Below are positions 40,964 through 49,529 of a DNA stretch of 49,575 nucleotides, piece after piece. The translations under genes were made by a program, and so were the position numbers. Source of the stretch: an uncultured Oscillospiraceae bacterium (GTDB lineage Bacteria; Bacillota; Clostridia; Oscillospirales; Acutalibacteraceae); NCBI GenBank assembly GCA_949283785.1, contig CASDTR010000039.1, forward strand, positions 1 through 49,575, read 5' to 3'. The notes under the pieces are model-generated. The model made no database searches. It was not told the DNA's origin and saw only the letters and a program-made list of their open reading frames with translations. Within the stretch, counting starts at the first letter, position 1. Each line of letters starts with the position of its first letter.

Positions 40964-42791
40964 CGCACTTACCTCCGTTCAGTTTATTTGCGCCGCAGGC
41001 GTTGCACTTTTCGCGGCAATGAGGAGTTGTGACACTCTGATAAGCCTTTTCAGCCTCTTTTTGGAAGAATTTCTTTCCTATTCCGTAATCCATGTGATCC
41101 CAGGGAAGGATTTCGTCATAGCTTCTCTTTCGGCTCGTGTAGAAATACGGATCAACTCCGCACTCCTCAAAAGCCTCCATCCATTTTTCAAAGCTGAAGC
41201 ACTCATCCCAGCTGTCAAAGCGGCAGCCCTTTCGCCATGCTGTCTCCATAACGCCGCAGAGCCTTCGGTCTCCTCTCGCGAAAACTCCCTCAAGGAAGCT
41301 TGTCCTTGCGTCGTGATAGCTGACGCTTATCTTACGGCTTTTTACAGATTCAAGTAGCAGATGCTGTTTCTCTTTAAGCTGCTCCATGGTATCCTGAGCT
41401 TCCCATTGGAAAGGGGTAAAGGGTTTCGGCACAAAGCAGGAAACGCTGATGCTTACATTTACTCCCTTGCCCTTGGGCTTATCGGGATTTTTATAGAACT
41501 CATCCACCACCTTCTGGGCAAGGTCGGCTATGCCGACGACGTCCTCGTTGGTTTCAGTGGGCAGACCCATCATAAAATAGAGCTTAACGTTTGTCCAGCC
41601 TCCCGAAAAGGCTTTTCTCGAGGTCTCTATAACCTCCCGCTCGGTGACGTTCTTATTAATCGCGTCTCTCAGACGCTGCGTGCCCGCCTCAGGCGCAAAG
41701 GTAAGGCCGCTTTTTCTCACCTTCTGAAGCTTTTCCATAAGCTCATCGGAGAAATTGTCAACTCTCAGGGACGGAAGGGATACGCTTACCTTTTCATCCT
41801 CGCTCCACGAAAATATCCCCTCAAGAAGCGGCTGAAGCTGAGTATAGTCGCTGGTACTCAGCGAAGAAAGGGAAATTTCATCGTAGCCCGTTGTATCACA
41901 GAGAGAGCGGCACTGCTTATTTACGGTATCTGAGCTTTTCTCCCTTATGGGTCTGTAAAGAAAGCCCGCCTGACAGAAACGGCAGCCTCTTATGCAGCCT
42001 CTGAAAATTTCTTCAACGGCTCTGTCATGGACTATGTCTATAAAGGGAACCACGAAGCTTTCGGGATAAAAGACTGTATCGAGATCCGAGATAATGCGCT
42101 TTTTAACACGTTCGGGAGCTCCGTTGGACACAGTCATGCTTTTGATAGTATTGTCGTCATTATAGCTGAACTCATAAAACGAAGGGACATATACCCCCTC
42201 GATTTTTGCGGCGGCTTTGAGAAACTCCTCTTTGTCCGCTCCCCTTTTCTTACATTCCTTAAAAATGTCCATAAGCTCATTGAGGACCTCTTCTCCCTCG
42301 CCCGGAAGGGTAAGGTCAAAGAAATCGGCTATAGGCTCGGCATTGCAGACGCAGGGACCTCCGCCTATCACAAGAGGAGTGAGACTTTTTCTGTCGGCAG
42401 AGCGCACGGGCACTCCCGCCAGGTCCAGCATATTGAGCACATTTGTATAGCAGAGCTCATACTGGAGGGTAAAGCCTATTACGTCGAAATCCTTTATTTC
42501 GTCGGAGCTTTCCAGAGCGAAAAGAGGCACGTCATTTTTGCGCATAAGCTCTTCCATATCCACCCAGGGGGCAAACACGCGCTCGCACCAAGTGTCCTCC
42601 CGCTTATTGAGAAGGCTGTATAAAATCTTCATTCCCAGATGCGACATTCCGATTTCATAGGTGTCTGGAAAACAAAAGGCAAATCGTATATCCACATCCT
42701 TCGGATTTTTTATAACGCTGTTGAGTTCTCCGCCCGTATAGCGTCCCGGCTTTTGAACCAGCGGCAGCAGTTTTTCGGCTTTTCTATTCAA
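40950..42791 (-). CDS. TIGR03960 family B12-binding-like radical SAM protein
   Basis: 613 residues. A N-terminal B12-binding-like domain (about 40-200) precedes the radical SAM core, whose CIRGCRFCQAG gives the C-x3-C-x2-C cluster ligands near residue 260. LSLSSLSTSDY and GLTFAPEAGTQRLRD follow in the core. The C-terminus has a Cys cluster (HCREKCNACG). The start is TTG at 42791 after GGGAGAG. Paired with TIGR03936 and downstream of the SpoIVFB-like gene, the standard order in Clostridia. Substrate not established. Confidence 0.93.
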   Translation of the reverse strand: MNRKAEKLLPLVQKPGRYTGGELNSVIKNPKDVDIRFAFCFPDTYEIGMSHLGMKILYSLLNKREDTWCERVFAPWVDMEELMRKNDVPLFALESSDEIKDFDVIGFTLQYELCYTNVLNMLDLAGVPVRSADRKSLTPLVIGGGPCVCNAEPIADFFDLTLPGEGEEVLNELMDIFKECKKRGADKEEFLKAAAKIEGVYVPSFYEFSYNDDNTIKSMTVSNGAPERVKKRIISDLDTVFYPESFVVPFIDIVHDRAVEEIFRGCIRGCRFCQAGFLYRPIREKSSDTVNKQCRSLCDTTGYDEISLSSLSTSDYTQLQPLLEGIFSWSEDEKVSVSLPSLRVDNFSDELMEKLQKVRKSGLTFAPEAGTQRLRDAINKNVTEREVIETSRKAFSGGWTNVKLYFMMGLPTETNEDVVGIADLAQKVVDEFYKNPDKPKGKGVNVSISVSCFVPKPFTPFQWEAQDTMEQLKEKQHLLLESVKSRKISVSYHDARTSFLEGVFARGDRRLCGVMETAWRKGCRFDSWDECFSFEKWMEAFEECGVDPYFYTSRKRSYDEILPWDHMDYGIGKKFFQKEAEKAYQSVTTPHCREKCNACGANKLNGGKCDALR

Positions 42792-42847
42792 AACAATTCT
42801 CTCCCAATAATTTTATAGAGCTATTTTACAGTATTTTTTTATCTTTT

Positions 42848-43453
42848 TCAATCGGCAGCACGGACAAAACCGAATATTACAAGATATGCGCAGGTGACTA
42901 AAAGAGAGAAATTACCGCCTTCGCGCATAATAATGAGAAAACCGAAAAATAAAATAATCAGAAGAAAAATCGCAGACACGGCGCTCGATATGATACGGCA
43001 GCTTTTGTCGCACATGCGCATATGCAGCAGAGCGGAGAGTATCCTGCCGCCGTCCAGCGTACTTACGGGTAGAATATTAAAAAATCCCATTCCGAGGTTT
43101 ACGGCAAGAGGAAGCATAAAAATTTCGGATTTTGTAAAAGAGAGAAGTCCTGCCATAATGAGTGCAAGGATGAAATTCACCGCAGGACCCCCAAAGGCGG
43201 CAAACGCTTCCCCTTTCAGCGACAACCCGCTTTCTCCCTCCAAGGTTATCCTTCCTCCAAAGGCTCCGAAGTCAATATTTTTAATTTTCCCTCCTGATTT
43301 TTTTATGGCCGCAAGATGCCCCAGCTCATGAAAAAAGGCGCTGACAACAGAAATCAGCGCCGCCTCCTTCATGGAGGTTACCGTTAATAAAGTGATCGCC
43401 GCGGGAAAGAGAAAGCTTATTTTTACGGAAACCGAAAACATTTTAAAGGTCAT
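42848..43453 (-). CDS. spoIVFB: Site-2 type intramembrane metalloprotease (SpoIVFB-like, M50B)
   Basis: 201 residues with about five membrane segments. The zinc site is HELGHLAAI (HExxH), and the third ligand lies in NILPVSTLDGGRIL (NxxPxxxLDG). SpoIVFB cleaves pro-sigma-K in the forespore membrane in Bacillus. Here the name rests on position: it is next to a SpoIVFA-like gene and upstream of TIGR03960/TIGR03936, as in spore-forming Clostridia. I choose the ATG at 43453 after GGAG; an upstream in-frame start is inside the M23 gene. Overlap with the M23 gene is 11 bases. Confidence 0.82.
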   Translation of the reverse strand: MTFKMFSVSVKISFLFPAAITLLTVTSMKEAALISVVSAFFHELGHLAAIKKSGGKIKNIDFGAFGGRITLEGESGLSLKGEAFAAFGGPAVNFILALIMAGLLSFTKSEIFMLPLAVNLGMGFFNILPVSTLDGGRILSALLHMRMCDKSCRIISSAVSAIFLLIILFFGFLIIMREGGNFSLLVTCAYLVIFGFVRAAD

Positions 43454-44240
43454 CGAAAAAATCTCCGAGGACAAAAATCGGATTGTATCTTACGCCGTCA
43501 CGCCGTATTTCAAAATGGAGATGAGGGCCCGTCGAAAGTCCTGTCGAACCGACTGCGGCAATGGTTTCCCCCGCTCTGACTACGGTGTCTTTCTCCACAT
43601 AAACCACGCTGCAATGAGCGTACAGGGCGGAAAATCCGTCACGGTGAGAGATTATCACATAATTCCCGTATTCGTCATCCGTTCCCGTCTCCGCAACCTT
43701 GCCGTAAAACGCTGCCGCAATATTTTCTCCTTCATCAGCTCCTATATCGAGTCCCGAATGAAAACCGATTTTTTCGGTAAAGGGGTCAATTCTAAAACCA
43801 TATCGTGAGGTGATCCTCCCCTTAACGGGACACGCCGCCTTTACGGTAACGGTAAATGGCGATACCGACGAGTTTGCAGGCACTGCGGCGGCGGAAGAAG
43901 CTCCCGCTCCGTAAAATGTCGGCTCGGTATCGCTTTCAGCTTCATAAGGCATTTCGTCTGTCTCTTCATCCGGGTCAGCGGAAAATATAAATTCGCGAAA
44001 TTCCTTAAAAGCCTCGGCGGCCTCCCCGATGGTGATATCTTTGCCCATGATATAGGAAAGCTCGCTTTTCAGATCCTCAAAAAGCTTTCCTCCGCTTTTC
44101 ATTATGAGAAGTGAAGCTATTATTACCGCAGCGCAGACAACGGTCTGCACAATCATTACCGTGAGCATGGAATCCTTCGATTCCCTCTTTTCTTCTCCCG
44201 CTCTGTGGCGCTTTCGTACCGTATCCTTTTCCAGTTCCAT
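43443..44240 (-). CDS. Membrane-anchored M23/LytM peptidase-like protein (SpoIVFA-like)
   Basis: 265 residues: a charged N-terminus, one membrane segment (about 27-48, MLTVMIVQTVVCAAVIIASL), a flexible middle and a C-terminal LytM domain (about 150-255). Zinc-type motifs are kept: GFHSGLDIGAD, YAHCS and GPHLHFEIRRDG. Bacillus SpoIVFA has a similar length, one membrane helix and a LytM-like domain and controls SpoIVFB; gene order supports this here. A generic cell-wall peptidase is the alternative. The ATG at 44240 begins a short operon with spoIVFB. Confidence 0.8.
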   Translation of the reverse strand: MELEKDTVRKRHRAGEEKRESKDSMLTVMIVQTVVCAAVIIASLLIMKSGGKLFEDLKSELSYIMGKDITIGEAAEAFKEFREFIFSADPDEETDEMPYEAESDTEPTFYGAGASSAAAVPANSSVSPFTVTVKAACPVKGRITSRYGFRIDPFTEKIGFHSGLDIGADEGENIAAAFYGKVAETGTDDEYGNYVIISHRDGFSALYAHCSVVYVEKDTVVRAGETIAAVGSTGLSTGPHLHFEIRRDGVRYNPIFVLGDFFDDL

Positions 44241-44324
44241 AATATCACCTTATCCTTTTTAGAATAAATATGATATTAAAATCTTAAAAATGATACCGCA
44301 GACAAAATTCAGAAAAAATTGTTT

Positions 44325-45782
44325 TTATTGAGATTTTTTGATTTTTATCATGCACACCTCGAAGGGTTTTAAAGTGATTTTCACTGAATAATCAGAACTT
44401 ATTTTGCATGTTGAAAACTCGGGGACGCTTTGCTCTTTAAGGAGTCTTATCTGCTCCCTCGATGGAGATTCGGAAGCACCCATTTTTATCCAGTTATGAA
44501 GGGCGGAAGTTTCTTTATTGAGCATATAAATTTCCGCAGAATACTCTCCCTCCAGAGGAATATTCAGCGCAAAAAATTCATCCTTTTCTTTAAATACTCT
44601 GTCTCTGTCTGTGAGTGTCAGGGCGCTTCTGTCCCCTTGTGCAAATTCATCCCTGTAGTAACAGAAATTCCACAGAATAACCGTATATCCGTCGTCGGTC
44701 CTTGAAATAATTTTTCTGCTGTCTGCTTCCAGTATCTCATCGCCCAGCTGCGATAGAAAACGATAAGCGTAATATGAAGGCTTTTTTATTCCGCTGTGAT
44801 TTATGAGCCCAAAGCCGCCGTGAAATTCCGATTTGCCGGGTCCGTTTTCCTCGAATATATCCGTAAAGGTCCAGAAGGCCAAAGAGTCAACCTTGCCGAA
44901 ATTCTGAGAAATATTATAAAGGATAAAGGGAGCCATAAAGGGAGTATCGTGGATTAAATCTCTGGGGCCGGGAGAAGAATTCCACTCGGTAAGATGAATT
45001 TGAGCCTCGGAATATACCGACGAGTCAACAATTTTTCTTATATTGTCAAGGTGCTCAATTGTTGACGTTTCAGCCATATACCCCATTTTTTCGTTTCCGT
45101 TTGTATCAAGAGGCCAGTAGGTGGGATATGGATGAGCGGAAAAAAAGTCAACGGGCAGCTTGTTTTCGCTGCAAAAGCCGATAAAGGCTTTAAGATGATT
45201 CAAATCATCCCTGAAATCGGCTCCGCTCGTGGATGGGCCTCCCACTTTAAGCTCGGGGTCAACGGATTTAACGGCTTTGACGCTGCTGCGGTAGAGCTCA
45301 AAATACTCTGCCTGTGTGCCGTGCCAGAAGGAATCGAGATTCGGCTCGTTCCACACCTCAAAAAACCATGTCCTGACTTCATCAAGGCCGTAGCGAGCAA
45401 CGGAGTGCTTAACGGTTTCACTGACAAGAAGGGACCATTTCTCATAGTTTTTGGGAGGACAGGTATGGCCTCTCCACCAAAATACAGTTCCGTCATTTGA
45501 GGCCAGCTTTTCAGGCATGAATCCCAATTCTAAAATCGGCTTTAAGCCCACATCCAAAATGAAGTCTAAAAGCTTATCGAAATATCCGAAGAAAAATATC
45601 GGTCTGCCGTTTTCGCCCTCATCGTAAACGGCCATATCGTCGTGAAAGATTCCGTGAAAGCGAATATATTCAAAACCTATCTCAGACTGAACTGTTTTCA
45701 GCTGCTCCTGCCAGTCGGCACGCAGTCCCTCGCCTGCTCTGCCTGCGGTTATACATCTCGTGTAATATCTGTTGTTTTTCAT
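44325..45782 (-). CDS. Glycoside hydrolase family 39 (beta-xylosidase-like)
   Basis: 485 residues in a (beta/alpha)8 barrel plus beta domain. Acid/base Glu146 is in FEVWNEPNLDSFWHG and the nucleophile Glu266 in IHLTEWNSSPG, the GH39 pattern. KVGGPSTSGA and DFFSAHPYPTYW also fit. No signal peptide, so cytoplasmic. Beta-xylosidase activity is most usual for the family; alpha-L-iduronidase-like or other activities are possible. It neighbours a URO-D family gene and the beta-helix lipoprotein. The ATG follows GGGAGC. Confidence 0.92.
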   Translation of the reverse strand: MKNNRYYTRCITAGRAGEGLRADWQEQLKTVQSEIGFEYIRFHGIFHDDMAVYDEGENGRPIFFFGYFDKLLDFILDVGLKPILELGFMPEKLASNDGTVFWWRGHTCPPKNYEKWSLLVSETVKHSVARYGLDEVRTWFFEVWNEPNLDSFWHGTQAEYFELYRSSVKAVKSVDPELKVGGPSTSGADFRDDLNHLKAFIGFCSENKLPVDFFSAHPYPTYWPLDTNGNEKMGYMAETSTIEHLDNIRKIVDSSVYSEAQIHLTEWNSSPGPRDLIHDTPFMAPFILYNISQNFGKVDSLAFWTFTDIFEENGPGKSEFHGGFGLINHSGIKKPSYYAYRFLSQLGDEILEADSRKIISRTDDGYTVILWNFCYYRDEFAQGDRSALTLTDRDRVFKEKDEFFALNIPLEGEYSAEIYMLNKETSALHNWIKMGASESPSREQIRLLKEQSVPEFSTCKISSDYSVKITLKPFEVCMIKIKKSQ

Positions 45783-45918
45783 TATTTCGCTCCCGTCGCA
45801 GCAAGCTTGCGATTGTGGTTATTTATCATCCACATCAGTTATTAAAATACATAGAATAATCAAATTTTTAATTCACTTTAAAATCTGTTTTATAACTTAC
45901 TGCATTAAGTTTTTGAAA

Positions 45919-46848
45919 TTAATAATCCCTGTTTTCACGCCAGAAGTCAAGCACCATCTGATACCTTTCAACTGGCATCCCCTTAAAGGGAACATTGCTT
46001 GTGCAGAAAATATAGCCTCCTCCGGGCTTTCCGTTCTCCATGGCGTAGCGGCAGCTTTCGAGCACCTGCTCGTCCGTTCCTGTCTGCAAATACGCGCAGT
46101 GAACATTTCCGCAAAGGGCAACCTTATCTCCGACCAGACGCTTTACCTCTTTTATATCAACCCCTGCCATGGGGTCGAGGGAATGGAGGGCGTGGGGACG
46201 GCAGTCAACGAGATTTTGCAGAATCGGCATTATATTTCCGTCGGTATGCTTTATTGCATACGCTCCGTCCCGCCTTATGGAATCTATTATGTCATAAAGA
46301 TAAGGCTGTATAAATTCTTCAAACATGGCGGGAGAAAGAAACGGACCTGAATTAAAGCAGTAATCAGAACAGAGGATAAAGCTGTCGATACCCGCTTCTC
46401 TCATTCGCTTATTTTTTTCCTTGGTGAAGTATGCCATAAAGGCTGCATTGTTTTTTACATCTTCGGGATCATCGGCGATTCTGTATACAAAATCAAGCAT
46501 ACCGTCTCCGTCGGGAATGGCAAAAGTTCCGTCACCGTGAACCGTAAGCAAAAACTCGTTATTTGTTATACTGTTTATATGCTTTGCAGTATCCATAATA
46601 TGCTCGTCGGAGAGATAATGAATGGGGATTATTGAATATCCAAGTTCAGAATAAACCCGAACCATATATTCGGCGTTTTCTTTTACGGCGAATTCCTTTT
46701 CTTTTTCAGAGAGATTTTTTAAATCGTCTTCTGTGAGAAAATCCTTGCCGAACACTTTATCTGCAAGCTGATATTCCAGCTCAAAGGTAGGCACATAATC
46801 AGGCTGCTGCAACGTAAGCGCCGCCGTCGCTCTTTCACGGTGTGTCAC
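45919..46848 (-). CDS. Uroporphyrinogen decarboxylase (URO-D) family protein
   Basis: 309 residues of the URO-D/methylcobalamin:CoM methyltransferase superfamily. GDGTFAIPDGDGMLDF, KHTDGNIMPILQNLVDCRPHAL (core HTDGNIMPIL) and VDIKEVKRLVGDKVALCGNV follow the family plan. It is not likely to be HemE, as no haem genes are near and the HemE N-terminal FRQAGRY motif is missing. A corrinoid-type methyl transfer or an aromatic or sugar-linked decarboxylation is possible. The start is GTG at 46848 after GGGAGG. Many such genes sit beside glycoside hydrolases in gut Clostridia. Confidence 0.88.
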   Translation of the reverse strand: MTHRERATAALTLQQPDYVPTFELEYQLADKVFGKDFLTEDDLKNLSEKEKEFAVKENAEYMVRVYSELGYSIIPIHYLSDEHIMDTAKHINSITNNEFLLTVHGDGTFAIPDGDGMLDFVYRIADDPEDVKNNAAFMAYFTKEKNKRMREAGIDSFILCSDYCFNSGPFLSPAMFEEFIQPYLYDIIDSIRRDGAYAIKHTDGNIMPILQNLVDCRPHALHSLDPMAGVDIKEVKRLVGDKVALCGNVHCAYLQTGTDEQVLESCRYAMENGKPGGGYIFCTSNVPFKGMPVERYQMVLDFWRENRDY

Positions 46849-47016
46849 AATCTATTCCTCCCGCCCGCCAACAGGCTCTTATTTTCTTTGACTTTAATAA
46901 ATGCTTTTCATCAGCTTTCCTCTGTCTTTATGATAGCAGCTCGGCCGTTCAGGTCAATGTAAAATTTTATTCTTTTTTGTAATATCGCATACATTTCCTT
47001 GCTTATGATAAAAGGT

Positions 47017-49251
47017 TTAACGCCTTCCTATTTCATTAAAGGGAATTTGTTTAAAATCGGGGTTTTCCTTGAGTATTTCTGAATCCTCCTTAAATACATA
47101 AACACCGTTGTCGGCATCCTCAAATTCTTTAAGCGCCTTTCTGAGCTTATATACTCCGTTTCCGCTCGTATCGGAATATTCATTAACGCTGTCGGCTATA
47201 AAACCTATTTTTCCTTTTTTACTTATAATTATGTTGTTCTTCACAACTGAACCCGACGGGTTTACGGCAAAGCCCGCGTCCTCCTCACGGCTGTAATCCT
47301 GATGCATTTTATCTATGCCCTCATATTTATGATCCCATTTTTCGTTGAGTTCCTTAGCCTCCTCATACAGCTGCCACAGTCTGCTGTCGGGGGCCTTACA
47401 GTTTTTGGCATACCAGCCGTCGTTATGATATCCGTCATAAGCCCTGTCGTCATAGTTTAAGACATTACCGGAATTTATGACAAGGTTGTTTGTTATCGTA
47501 TTATCCCTTCCGCCGCCTACAAGTATCGCGTATCCGGGGATATTGACAAGCACGTTCCCGTAAGCGGTCTGACCTGAGGAATTATCGTCAAAATATATAC
47601 CGTTCGGAGTAAACTCTCCTGAACCGATATTATAAATGCAGTTATATCGAACAACGTTTCCGTATGTGCTCAAGCTGCATCCCGTATAAATCGCTCCCGC
47701 ATCCGAAGATTGAAGAACTACGTCATGAATATTGTTATACTCCATAATATTTTCGTTACCCGTATAATAAATTCCCATGTGAGGAGCATTACATATTTCA
47801 TTATGTGAGGCCAAATTGCCTACTCCGCTTATATTCACGCCAGCTATATAAGTTTTCTGCACCTGCCCGAAATCGTGAAGATAACAGTTCTCAACGATAT
47901 TTTCACCCGGAATCAATGTTTCTCTGTCTCCGCCTGAAAGTATAACGGCATCTTTGCCGACACCTTTAACCTCGCAGTCCGCAATCCTGTTCCCGTTTCC
48001 TGATACGCTTATTCCGCAGCCTGCCGCATTTTTTACCGTACAGTATTCTGCACTGCACCCTTTACCCGAGACTGTTATGCCGTCGCCTCTCGTACTCTCA
48101 ACAGTTATACCCTTAAGGTTTATATATGAAGCCTTTTCCGTAATCTCAATGACGCTTTCCGTCGTCACCGAAAGGTTTATGTCGCTGCCCTCCGGATCAT
48201 CCGGAGGATATAGATATAAAATCCCGTTTTCACGATCAATATAATATTCCCCTGGAGCATCAAGCTCCTCAAACACATTATAAAAATAATAGTCACAGCC
48301 TTCCTTAAATCCATAGGGGCTGCAATATTTTGTTGTAAGGCTCTTTGTATCATCATTTATACTTTGTATGGGGGTGGACATATCCGCCCAGTCCCAGTAA
48401 AAATATCCGAAGGCCCATACGTCATCGAGGGTTTTCCAGCTCTTCACCCTTTCATAAGTGTCATTGTCCAGAACAAAGGTTCCGCCCCTCTGATTTCGTC
48501 TCTGAGCCCAGGTTTCGTCTATAGGAGCGGGAGCGTTCGGTTCCTGAGCGTCGCCTATATCGAGAACTTCACCCGTTTTCAAATTACCTTCATTCGGATA
48601 CCTTGCCAGAGTAAGCCGTGTATCATTGAAAAACAGCTCACATTGATTCGGGCCCGTAGTGTCGCCGTCGTAATATTCAGCGGTATTATAGGCTCCCAGT
48701 GCATACAAATTACCGTAATCCTCTCTCGTCAAACCGTATTTTGACAAGTCGATCATTCTCACATTTTTGCAGGCCTCATCTGAAAGTCGACACGCATCAT
48801 CTCCGCTGATGCTTTCAAAGTCTTCTGCTTTCAATTTAATTCCACCGCTGATCACAACCTCGCCGTCTCCGTAGGCACAATAATTTATCGGACTGCTTTC
48901 GGTACCCGAATCTCTTTCGTCAAAAGCGAGATTATACTCGCTGTAATTGCCTGCCATTATCGAAACCGTTATACCGTCCTCCGGAATTGCTTTCTTTGCA
49001 ATCTGTTCACGTACAGCACGCTGAGCTCTCGAAACAGTCGCGAAAGCTTCTTCGGGACTTATGCCGCTGTTATTGTCGTCTCCCTTTGGAGATACATAAT
49101 AATCGCCATATGTTTTTACCCGCGCTTTATCCTTTTTTACGGAAAGATTTGAAGGAGTCTGGAGTAAGCTATAATTCTTTCCGCAGCCTGAGAAAATGTT
49201 TATTATCAAAACCGTCAGGATGATCAAAGCCAATATTCGGATAATTTTCAT
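47017..49251 (-). CDS. Right-handed beta-helix lipoprotein (polysaccharide-active enzyme candidate)
   Basis: 744 residues. A lipoprotein signal peptide ends NIFSGCGKN, with Cys at about residue 24 as the lipidation site, so it is anchored outside the cell. The mature part opens with DYYVSPKGDDNNSG and AFATVSRAQRAVRE, the lead of many beta-helix glycosidases and lyases, followed by about ten Asn/Gly-rich coil repeats (YCTVKNAAGCGISVSGNG, NNIHDVVLQSSDAGAIYTG). Glycoside hydrolase families with this fold include GH120 and GH141; a pectate-lyase-type role is also possible. The active site cannot be assigned. The ATG at 49251 is preferred over one at 49290, as it starts the signal peptide. Confidence 0.83.
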   Translation of the reverse strand: MKIIRILALIILTVLIINIFSGCGKNYSLLQTPSNLSVKKDKARVKTYGDYYVSPKGDDNNSGISPEEAFATVSRAQRAVREQIAKKAIPEDGITVSIMAGNYSEYNLAFDERDSGTESSPINYCAYGDGEVVISGGIKLKAEDFESISGDDACRLSDEACKNVRMIDLSKYGLTREDYGNLYALGAYNTAEYYDGDTTGPNQCELFFNDTRLTLARYPNEGNLKTGEVLDIGDAQEPNAPAPIDETWAQRRNQRGGTFVLDNDTYERVKSWKTLDDVWAFGYFYWDWADMSTPIQSINDDTKSLTTKYCSPYGFKEGCDYYFYNVFEELDAPGEYYIDRENGILYLYPPDDPEGSDINLSVTTESVIEITEKASYINLKGITVESTRGDGITVSGKGCSAEYCTVKNAAGCGISVSGNGNRIADCEVKGVGKDAVILSGGDRETLIPGENIVENCYLHDFGQVQKTYIAGVNISGVGNLASHNEICNAPHMGIYYTGNENIMEYNNIHDVVLQSSDAGAIYTGCSLSTYGNVVRYNCIYNIGSGEFTPNGIYFDDNSSGQTAYGNVLVNIPGYAILVGGGRDNTITNNLVINSGNVLNYDDRAYDGYHNDGWYAKNCKAPDSRLWQLYEEAKELNEKWDHKYEGIDKMHQDYSREEDAGFAVNPSGSVVKNNIIISKKGKIGFIADSVNEYSDTSGNGVYKLRKALKEFEDADNGVYVFKEDSEILKENPDFKQIPFNEIGRR

Positions 49252-49410
49252 AAAAAACACCGCTTTCTTTTTAGAAATCAAAAACATCAAAAGTTCTCTT
49301 TTGTTAAGGAATTATAACATTCTTTAAGAAATGAAAACAGATAAAAATATCATAGTTTTTATCTTTATTTTATTAAATAATACATCATTTCAGGATATTG
49401 ATCAGATCCA

Positions 49411-49470
49411 ATGCTCAAGTCATGACCACCCCTCAGAGGGGTGGCATGACGAGCGGCCTATAAGGCCTTA
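49411..49470 (-). mobile_element. Candidate right end of an IS200/IS605-type element
   Basis: An imperfect palindrome at 49419-49450 has outer arms GTCATG/CATGAC and inner arms CCACCCC/GGGGTGG, with a 5-base loop and a single unpaired T (minus strand) between the arms. Hairpin ends with an extrahelical T are the recognition sites of Y1 transposases of IS200/IS605 elements. A small hairpin (AGGCC/GGCCT) is beside it. The transposase, TnpB or IscB gene itself would be beyond the right edge. Confidence 0.45.
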
Positions 49471-49473
49471 ACA

Positions 49474-49502
49474 AAAGCCAGCGCCTAAATGACGCTGGCT
49501 TT
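49474..49502 (-). terminator. Stem-loop after the partial gene at the right edge
   Basis: Perfect 10-base arms AAAGCCAGCG and CGCTGGCTTT with a 9-base loop and TTTTGTT following on the minus strand. It lies between the stop codon at 49530 and the palindrome at 49419-49450. Confidence 0.65.
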
Positions 49503-49529
49503 CACTTTGTTCAAGCCTCGGTGGTATGA

